Source: Isoetes taiwanensis
Lineage: Eukaryota > Streptophyta > Lycopodiopsida > Isoetales > Isoetaceae
Assembly: GCA_021234155.1 (NCBI GenBank)
Contig: JAJEKV010000045.1
Coordinates: 10,826,420-10,890,419, forward strand
Reading direction: 5' to 3'
DNA: 64,000 nucleotides
In this document: in pieces, positions 55,001-64,000 of the stretch
Numbering within the stretch: the stretch's first letter is position 1
Layout: each line of letters opens with the position of its first letter
Notes under the pieces: model-generated
Told to the model about the DNA's origin: nothing
Database searches by the model: none
What the model saw: the letters and a program-made list of their open reading frames with translations, nothing else
Made by a program: the position numbers and the translations under genes

Positions 55001-57950
55001 AATGTATGTATTTTTACCGTTAAGAAAATGCCCATGTTATCAACCGGTGGCTGTAAGAAGAAACCGACATTCTAATTATGACCCGAAATTTATAATATAA
55101 ATGTAATCAATAATCCATAAATAACACACCACATATCGCTATGGACTAACCGATCCTTTCAAACTCCATATAAAATGCTAGTAGCATGTAAGAGAAACTA
55201 ACTCCATATATAAAATGAATGCAAATCCAACTAAAACCCATCTAGAAAATGCAAATCAGACCCATGCATATATTCAAATCGAAATGCTTATTATAAAGCG
55301 TACTAATGCAAAGAAATATGTTCAAAAACAGCCTAAAAGAAGGTCTTTATATAATCATTGAGCAGCCTTTATCCCAAAAGCATTATCTTACCCTTGGACT
55401 AACTGGTATCAAAACCAAACAAACATCGAAGCCAAACCCGGACAAAACGTGTCAAAGCCATATTTTCCCCGAGCGCAAAGAGCTGCTGGTGGATCGATGG
55501 CGTGAAGCAGATCCGGGAGGAAGAGCTCTACAATGAAGAAAACCCGTGATTCTAGTATTTGTCGAAACATGTTAGTGATTGATTGTTTTTTGTGTAGTTA
55601 ATGTTGTAGCAGATAAACATGCCGCATAGTAGCTTGGTCAGGCAAGATAGTGAGCTTCATTAGCCAAGTGAAATCAAGCCACCGCTGTTTATAAGAATGA
55701 TGATGATAATTCTCTGATGCCGCCTTCAATGCCTTTCATCCCGAAGTTATGTCGAAATGCATACTACCATGGAACAACCTCGTGGCCAATCTTTTGTCGG
55801 GTGCGGGCCGCTGAATTAGTGTGTGATTGCTTCGCATGCCTCGATTAGCCAGTGTCCTTTTTTAGAATTGCAACAGTTTCAAGTGAAAAATTTCGGCCAG
55901 AAATTTTCGGATTGTATCCGGGATTCTATTTCTAATTTGTATTTCGGATTGCGATAATACGTAATTCTCGTAATTGGCAACAATGTTTCCAAAGATGTCT
56001 TCTATATTATAATAGAAAATTGTTTTCAAATTGTTTTCCAAATTTTCCATGCATCGGTGGCGCCAAGTCTCGGCCACCAACGTAAGTTTTCCATAGAAGA
56101 AAGAAAATAGAAATCCGTGAGGAAAAGCCCTCCCCTGTTTACTTAATAAAGCGTATATAGATCGTGATGTAAACTAACTTGTCATAATGTTTTGTCCAAT
56201 ATGTTCATGCTACAAAGCCAATCACAAAAAAGTATTTCCATGAAGAATAAAGCACATAACTTATTTGCGCTCCAATGCCTACAAGAAGATATGGGTTCTA
56301 GGATTAACAATGCATTAAAAACAAGTACTTCCTTTAAAGAAATACATCGCTATATTAGTCATAAATTATTATCTTTATGGATTATAGTTCATTTTATCAT
56401 ATGCGTGTCTTGTTGAGTTGTATAATGAAGTGGTTCTCCAATTCAGTGCATTTTAACTTTTCACTTTTATGCTCTTAAGATATGTAGGTGACTCCTTCAT
56501 GGCTATTTATATCCAAATGCTGCAACTCAATGCTCTTGGATCTTAATAGTCCCGTACTGACTATCAAATTTAGAAATCAAGTTATAGAGTTTGTGTCCAA
56601 GAAAACCTTATTGGCTTGATTATGACACCTTACTAGTTAGTTTGAATAGTAAACGTCTCATACCAGCAGATAATACCGTGTTTGGTTGTCTTATGAAGTT
56701 TTTCTTTCTTAACTATAACCTCGAACACTATCTGGACATAAACACAATGTCCCATGATGTATACCACATAGTAATACATCTACCGTGTTCCTTCGATTGG
56801 GTCACATAGGCCGCATTTCGATTCGCGGCCGATGCCAAAAATCACTCTAATGCAATTCAATTCATGATGTATACCTTACACATGTTTATGGATATGAGTT
56901 GACCGAACACTAAAATGTTTCCAACCCTTTTGCAAAGATAAGAATGTAGATACAACAATATAGTAATTGGGCTACATTGCTACCAGATGTGATATCATCT
57001 ATTACAGGAATGGTAATGGGGACTACCACTTTAAGCTTTTCACGTCAACTTTTGTTTTTGTTTTGTTTTTGTTTTTTTTCTCACATGCGTCTCTTCCTCC
57101 AATTCCTATATATTGTGGGCGTAAGTTATTTTCAAGAACCATTTTTGGTAAATAGAAGAGACTTGCTTTATCGTAGTTCCATCACAGTCCCTTCCCTCGG
57201 GCTTTCAAAATGAAGTCTCACATTGGGGATTTTTGAGATCATAAAAGGTCTTCTAAGAACTGCCGACACTGAATAGTAGTGAACTACCAATCGAAAACGT
57301 ATTCTCCACAGTAAAAGAAGAGGACTATCTTATTGATCACATTTTCTAGTGATAGCAGTTGATAGGGGTATCCAAATGAGTTTGTTATAATAGAGTTGAT
57401 TCATTGAGATCTTTTCCAACCCTTGGGTATTTCAAATATCTTTAGCCCCAGAGGGATAGTAAAAAAAAATGGTAAAACCATATTTTGGAGTTTTGACAAT
57501 CAAGGCGGAAAGTTAAAATATGTGCAAAGCACCTAAGGTTGAAAGATCTCAATGAGATTCATCTATTGCATTACGAGAGTTCTCATTTGGATCTTTTTCA
57601 TCAATAGTTATATATAGAAAAAATGTATCCAAAGGAGTTATACTTTTGTCGACCGACCGCTAGGCTCGATTTCCGACAGTTCATTTATCTTCATTTGGCT
57701 TAGTTGGCATGTTTTGAAGCGTCCTTTTTTAATCTCAAAAACCCTAATGATTGCCTTTACATCCATACATACATCAAACCTAATAGGTTGATCAAAAATT
57801 ATTAATGATTATTACCGATCAGACTCCGGAGGTAATAATGTGGATGCACGCTGACCTTATGCCCCCGTCCTATTACTAACCTCTGCTGTACTTTGTGATT
57901 ATGTATATAATCGCAAGATGTCAAAGATCCTTATTGTTACTTTGCTGTTT
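55001..57950. other. No gene seen
   Basis: The stretch is AT-rich with ordinary short frames. It shows no TE domain, RNA gene or clear array. Confidence 0.4.
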
Positions 57951-58075
57951 TTCTCAAACCCTTCGGCGGGTTTTTAATCCTCGTAGTAATACCGGCCGCT
58001 TCTCTTTGTACTTGGGTCCCATAGGCCAGTTGGTCTCCGTGGACGATAAAATCATATTCTATTCTATTCTATTCT
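57951..58075 (+). mobile_element. Non-LTR 3' end with (TTCTA)n tail
   Basis: In + orientation, cttgggtcccataggccagt, tggtctccgtggacgataaa and four TTCTA units (58055-58074) match the reversed 3' end at 38666-38710 almost base for base. The body left of about 57980 is too short or decayed to define. Confidence 0.75.
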
Positions 58076-59238
58076 TTACTCCTCACCTTTTACCCCGACC
58101 ATTTACCCCACCTTTTACCCTGTTCCTTGCCTATCATTGTGTTGCTTATAAATAAATAGTCAGTATCATATGAGTGCTAGGTGCTTAAATCTAGAACATC
58201 AAATTACCGTACCCCTAGGTTGGACCCAAAACAATATGATGGTGTGTTATATAACGTGTTGTTCCATGTGTTTCAATCTTTATTAGTAGCGAGCTTTTAT
58301 AATAAAGTCTATTCACTCTAAAGTCCTCAACTAGGAACTTAATTTGGCAATGCATGATAACCTCTAGATCTCTAAGAGGACAAACCAGAAATGAAAACTT
58401 TGAATATCATTTCTTCTCAAAATATTACAGATTTTTTCCTAAACCCTTACTATTTATAATGAAACTGGCCCTAAATTGATATGACTCTCATGAAGGATTG
58501 AATCAAAATTCATAATGAATTAGGATGACTCTTGATGGTAAGTCAAAATTTAAGTCAAAGTCGACCTACATAGACATACGGAAAATTAAATATTGAAGAT
58601 AGGCATCCTCTTTTAGGATCTCTTGAAATGCTTTTCAGGACGAGGTTTGATGTGGTACACGATGAAAAGAGGACGAGGTTTGACGTGGTAGATGATGAAA
58701 AGTTCTCGCGATGCTCCTCAAAAAAAGAAGAAGAGCATTTTTATCTGCCTATACATCTTGCTCGCATTTCACATTTGAAACCCAAGTACTTACGAGCTTC
58801 ACTTAACTAACCCAAGAGTAGTAACCCTCAATCCCTATACTACTAGAAAGTGGGCTCTTAATTTTTCTCGCATTCCTAGAGTTTTGGGCCACATAAAGTT
58901 TACATTTTTTTGTTCGACACGCAATAAAGGCATACCGAAGTTGTCCCAAGGCCTAATTGAATGTGCCGGTGGTGGTGGAGTTGTCAAGTATCGAGATGGA
59001 GGGATGGCGGCTGAGATGGAATTGGGGTTGGACTACTTGAAGGGTGGAGGGCTCATCGTACTTAAACACTTCAATTGCATTTTAAAAATTGGCGAGAGAG
59101 TAAATTGCCTGTGGGAACCATAGCTATGGTCAAGGTAGCTTGAGATAGAATCCTGATCATAGCCACTGCTAGGTCGCCCGTATCAATAATACCAGCCCCT
59201 CGCGATACTTCTGATATTCAAATAAGGTCTTGTTTTCA
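58076..59238. other. No gene seen; short tandem phrase
   Basis: The phrase gacgaggtttgaygtggta(c/g)a (about 58639 and 58674) is repeated 35 bp apart. The 79-codon frame at 58884-59123 is Gly-rich and unassigned. No continuation of the malectin-like gene is recognisable here. Confidence 0.4.
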
Positions 59239-60333
59239 TCATTGAGTTGGAGCATATATATAAAACATCTGCAATATCCGGGTGGGTACCGCGGTTCTTA
59301 GCTCCATGAAGTAAAGATAAACAGCCAACTTGGAAGAGAGTGTTCCCAAGTTGACAGTATAGTTGAAGGAAGAAACATTGAGTCCTTCGAAGGCCGACGA
59401 CATCCCCTTGGGAGGAGGTTGGTTGAGCATGTCAGAGGTGGTAATATTAAGATTAGTCATTATAGCAATAGCATTGGGTGGAGGGTCATTCTCGAGAAAC
59501 CATCTTCGATCATATTTATCATCAGGGTATCTGCAAGGCATAGGGTCATAGCAAGGCACAGATAAATACATGCTTATATTTTATTTATTTTATTTATTTT
59601 TTGGAGAACAAAATAAGCCCTATATTTCTGTATATGCAGGAAATTACATACTCAAGGTAGCCGGCCGAGCTTGCACCAAGGCTCCCCCGAAATGCCAGGT
59701 GAAGGAAAACGTCGCCTGCAGCTTCAGTGTAGAATCCGGTAGGAAGGGTTCTAAGTTTGAGACCAGAAATAAAAGGGACATTAGTAGATAAATCACTGCT
59801 AGAGAGGCACAGGCTAACGCTGGAGCTTTGATTTGATGGAAAAACAAGACCGAGGTACATAGGCTGATCAACGCTAATTCCTGGTCTGTTGAACTGATTG
59901 AACCAATGTCCATTGGCAGAGAGAGTGAAATTAAACAAAGGCCAGCAGTTAAGCCCATTGTAATTGGCATAATGAAAGGATGCCCAGATTGAGGACCTGA
60001 GATTTTTCCCAACCGGCAAAACGTAGTAGTTACTATTGAGAAGTGGGAAGTACCTTAGAGTGGTCATTTGCGATACATTACCAGAAACCACTATGTTAGA
60101 GCCAGAGTCTATGTAATTTCCATCTGTTACCCATTGAATTCCTGTTGCCAGGTCTAGATATAGCTGTAATGCACCACAGTCAATGCTAAAAAATCCTGCA
60201 TAGTTTCTATCAGATCTAAATGAAGATAGTTATAAGATGAAACTGATTAGATATACTTACCTATTTGGGCTGAAACGACCAGTGGAAAGATCAGGAATGC
60301 CAGCAACGAAACTGTGATAGGATTGGTCATCAT
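59239..60333 (-). CDS. Malectin-like receptor ectodomain gene, truncated
   Basis: The family is plant malectin-like receptor proteins and LRR receptor kinases, whose ectodomain binds cell-wall carbohydrate or peptide ligands. On the minus strand, exon 1 (60333-60261) encodes a 24-residue signal peptide with hydrophobic core VSLLAFLIFPLVV and end SAQI. Exon 2 (60195-59652) starts GFFSIDCGA and contains TGIQWVTDGNYI, TTLRYFPLLNSNYYVLPV and ASFHYANYNGLN. Exon 3 (59530-59239) starts YPDDKYDRRW and holds KLAVYLYFMEL. Introns are GT-AG (gtaagt...tgcag; gtatgt...ttgcag), phases 1 and 2, and frames join. The 302-residue product stops at APTQ, in the second half of the domain, with no LRR or kinase. 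It is either a truncated gene or one whose remaining exons I cannot see. Confidence 0.75.
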
Positions 60334-60555
60334 TTTCAGACTTGGACCTTTCCCGATTGAAGATTAGATATGTTATAGCTATTTGAACCTGCATTTCCAG
60401 CCAAATAATGTTGTGCATATTGGTGGACCATCGAATACTTAACTTACAATAAATGGCCATTGGATACACACATTCGATACACTAATTGGCCTTTGAAATT
60501 CTGAAAAGCCTAACTCTCGTTGGCTAAGTTATTGACTGCTTCAGATGGGCCCATA

Positions 60556-60640
60556 GTCATTGTAATCATCGTGATCATCATCGTCATCGTCATTATAATC
60601 AATTTGGATCATCATCGTCATCATAGTAATAATAATAGCT
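60556..60640. repeat. ATC/GTC-rich simple repeat
   Basis: Imperfect trinucleotide runs (atcgtgatcatcatcgtcat and ggatcatcatcgtcatc) lie about 220 bp upstream of the malectin-like start, in its likely promoter. Confidence 0.8.
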
Positions 60641-63060
60641 AGCATTAGGCCGAAGCTTGGGAAGGATCTTGGGGCATAGCGTTTCATCTGGATCAATAAT
60701 TACTTTTCATCACTTGAAATGGATTTTGTTCTCGCCAGCTGCAGAAATATGGTACGCGTGGTTCCATTTGCAATGTTATGGATATAAGTTTATGCATAAC
60801 TGTTTCCTCATTGGGTCATTACAATAATCATTATATTCCATGGAAGTTCTTGGTAGAGCCATTTATACTTTGCGTTTTAATAAATATATCAAAGCAACAA
60901 TTCCTTTCCATGTAAACAGGCATTTGCTGATGTGAGAATACCATCATCTTGTTAACTTCAGTTGCAAGGGTTAGGATGGTGGAAAGCGGTGGAGAAAGAA
61001 GATGCGGTATCATCTGGCATACTTGGTATTTTTGAGGGTTTTGGGTTATATTGGGCCTCACAAGAGCGCCACATAAGCTATCGCGGGCAATTTGGAGCGG
61101 CCATGCTTGCCCTTTGTTTGTTGGATAGTTATGTTTTGTGTTTTGCAACTTGTTTTGTTAAGGTAGTTATGATTTAACTAACAAATGTCATATAAGGCAT
61201 GAGTGGAACTCATTACATGCAATTATGGGAACTCACGTGTCTTGAACAATGTGTCTAATATTAGTAGCAATTGATAGGTCGACTTGAAGGAGTCTTGATG
61301 AGCTACTTACTTGATTGGATTCGACTTCTTCATCAATTTATCGACTTATTTGGATTTAAGTAGCGAGCCCTGTGAACGGATGTATGTGTGCCATAACAAT
61401 TAGCCGGCTTATTATGTCTATTTAAGAAAATAGGGTGAAAATTCAACACAAACTCTGCTTTTGGGGGTTGTGGGGTTTTGGGTGGATTAGTACACATGTA
61501 AGAATGGCATCATGATGCCATACTCATCGATGCAAGAATCCACGAACTCTTCTTAGGGTGCAATTCAATTTATACAAAAATAATATTTCTCCCCATGTTC
61601 TCATCTTTAGGATGGAATCTAGTGAAAACTTGAGGTGAAGTAGCTATGATGGTGCACAGGAGTTATTTGGGTTAGCTTCCATTATGCTCTTAATGAAATC
61701 ACTAACTAAATAATGAGTAATTTATCCTCAGAATATTAACCGAGCACCAAATTCTCCTCTTCATTAGTTCAAGATGGGAACTCCAATACGAGGAGAATCA
61801 TAGCTAATTCGTAGAGTTTGAACAATTGCCAGACACCGCTCACTTGCTTCAAGTTGCTCTACGATATCTATGGGCATCATAAAATTAAGGCGGTGTAGTT
61901 GATAAGTACAGAAATGTTGAGATCGATGAGGACTTCAAATGCAAGATTGTTCAATATTGAATGGCTTTCCCGCGGTAATCATCACGCTTCCATCACGATG
62001 TTGGGTTTTATTGGAGAGACGATGCGTATCTGAAACATAAATATGCTCGGTGGTGTGAGGTCTACTAAATATTGATAGATTTACTCCTTCTGGGACCCTC
62101 AATGTAGCAAGCTAAGTCATCGGTTTGTGCTAAGAATAATGCTACTCTCTTTTGTCCTGCATTAGGCCAGCCTAATTTTGACCAATACCATAAGTGGGGG
62201 AGTGTGCTATAGCTAATGATGTACAAAAATAAAACTCGTACCTCATTTGTGATCAAGAAAATCCTTGCAGTAGACATATAATTTGGACGTTACCAAATGA
62301 ATTTAGTACAAAGCATTGGTATTTCTATGGAAAATGGCTAAAGCGTGTCCCAATTGTTTTGGGAGAAGAGGGGCCTGGGTGTGATGAGTGGTGTGCAAAA
62401 TAATGACTTTGAAATCCGATTTCAAAAATGCGTTTTGGGCTCTGTATTTCCACGTGGGCATAATAATCTCCTTGTTATTTCTCATCTTCGAAGACGTAAT
62501 CTTGAGGCTTGCGTGCACTTTCACAACACAATTTCTTCCTTTAAAGCCGAAGAAAATATTCGTACTGCAGGTGGCAGGTGTTGGGTATTGCGGTGGGGTA
62601 GCATGTAGAGCTATGAGTGATCTTAACGTGGTTCACCAATACATAATTAGATGTACCAGCCCGTTGAATACCTGAATGTTTACCCGTACAGTTTTGTTGA
62701 CGTGATTTTATCAGATGAAAATTGGCGCATTGATCCTACCATTACTCCATTTGATGCCTTCAAATTGAAAGAAAAGTTTAAGAGGAGGCTTACGCTAGGT
62801 GGGAAGAAGGGAAAGAACAACGTTTACAATGGCAAATACTCTTATGTTGCTGGCAAAAGCACGTCCCCACACGAGCCCCTTCAAAAGTAAGTGTGTGAGA
62901 AGGTAAGCGGCTCCTTAGAGTATAAGAAACCATCACAGGAGAAATAAAAAGAAAAGGGCCACATTTCTATTTTCTTACTGCATTGAAAAGGTAGTAGTTC
63001 AGAGAAGTATACTGGGTATGAGGAATTCATGCTACTATTGGCCGATAGTAGAATGATACG
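60641..63060. other. No supported gene
   Basis: Several 70-105-codon frames exist (60831-61148 minus, 62345-62675 +, 62651-62890 +). The last has plausible composition (DVILSDENWRIDPTITPF) but no domain I know. There are no RNA genes or TE domains. Confidence 0.35.
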
Positions 63061-63074
63061 AAACATTGTTTAGC

Positions 63075-64000
63075 AAGTGCAATTGTGCATATGTTTGAAA
63101 TGTGGTAATAGGTTAGATGCTCATGCAGTCTTTGACAGAATACCAAATCGTGACACAGTATCTTGCGTGTATTTGGGTATGTAGATAGTGTTAGTCCAGT
63201 GTGAGTTAGCTTTGACCTATTTGCATTCAGCATACAGAGGAGGGATTTTTCTCAAATGTCGGACATATAACCGCCCCATACACAACTCAGCTGTGCAGCA
63301 AAGGAAGGAAGCAAACATGTTGAAGGTGAACTACAGAAAGTAAAATGCTCAAACAGGGCATGGCTATCCCTCTCAGCTTGAAAAGAAGGCATGACTCAGA
63401 CATTTTTGTGGCAAACACCTGGTGGATATGTGTGCAAATGTGGGGCACTTGTCACATGCTTTCGGTGAGATCTTGACAGAGCTACATGCATGGTGTGGTG
63501 CTAATGGAGTACTATGATATCAGGGTAATGCACAGATAACAGGGAGATTGGATGCTATACAAATGTTTGTCTGGCCAGCACCAAGATGAAGGTTTTGGTG
63601 CAAATGCTTTCGAACATATGTTGCTGCCCTGAAAGCATGCACTGCTTGTGGTAAGGAAATGAGAGTGTAAAGAAGGTGAAGGAAAGCTTCTGAAATTAAA
63701 CTATTTAGAGAAGGTCCTTGCTTCATCCATTTATAAAGCTTGCAAAGGGTCTGCATGAGTCCAGACATTTTATGGCAACCCTGGTGTCGTATGCAATCAA
63801 GGAACATACCACATTGCTCATCAGGTTTTGACGGGATGCCATATAAATATAGTGTCCTGGGTGCAATGATTTTTGAATTTAATACGAAGAGAATGGGCAG
63901 TGCATATTGGCACTACAAATATTTGAATACATGCAGGAAGAAAGGAATCATGCACCAAATGTTCAAACTTATGTTGCAGCTTAATAGGCGTAATGCGGCA
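63075..64000 (+). pseudogene. Pentatricopeptide repeat (PPR) gene remnant
   Basis: PPR proteins bind organellar RNA and act in editing, splicing or stability. Four diagnostic pieces occur in shifting + frames. First, 63090-63179 has CLKCGNRLDAHAVFDRIPNR then DTVSC. Second, 63391-63465 has HDSDIFVANT then, after slips, LVDMC and CKCGALV. Third, 63608-63669 has TYVAALKACTACGKEMRV. Fourth, 63908-63982 has LALQIFEYMQEERN then PNVQTYVAA. These are the usual P/L/S-type helices of plant PLS-class PPR proteins. Stops and indels separate them, so no product is possible. The remnant may continue beyond the window end. Confidence 0.75.

Noticed and set aside
63520-63807. 95-codon minus frame at the window end
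   Set aside because: It is antisense to the PPR remnant and has no domain of its own.

Overview
The window looks like nuclear DNA of a land plant with a large, gene-poor, repeat-rich genome. The evidence is a plant-type NUP35 nucleoporin gene with three coding exons, a malectin-like receptor ectodomain gene, a decayed pentatricopeptide (PPR) gene, plant L1 LINEs whose ORF1 carries DUF4283 and a CCHC knuckle, and Ty1-copia fragments. A non-seed plant such as a fern is my guess from the gene density and repeat style; the sequence does not prove it.

Layout. 0-6.4 kb: an L1 LINE in two opposed halves, with a MITE inside ORF1. 8.0-9.3 kb: NUP35 on +. 11.0-12.0 kb: an intronless SWIM plus RING gene on -. 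12.9-15.4 kb: a Ty1-copia mosaic with a LINE tail. 15.8-18.5 kb: a large coding region of unrecognised, transposase-like type broken by two frameshifts. 19.35-21.3 kb: an inverted-repeat element that holds a nested LINE. 22.2-24.1 kb: an unrecognised, probably multi-exon coding region with a duplicated exon-like block. 25.9-27.4 kb: L1 and copia debris. 29.9-37.8 kb: 19-bp minisatellites in 57-bp higher-order units, rearranged long modules, a 12-bp array and a 62-68-bp array. 38.6-40.1 kb: a LINE with a pentanucleotide tail. 40-59 kb: almost no coding signal, with a ~175-bp satellite, a degenerate long repeat family and an inverted copy of the first 620 bases. 59.2-60.3 kb: the malectin-like gene on -. 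63.1-64.0 kb: PPR remains.

Only NUP35 and the SWIM/RING gene look intact; the malectin-like gene has clean splice sites but stops inside its domain. I see no operon-like or pathway link between the genes. Most of the window is explained by transposition, nesting, inversion and local tandem duplication. The least explained items are the 15.8-18.5 kb protein and a set of non-LTR 3' ends that share one terminal sequence but carry different microsatellite tails.
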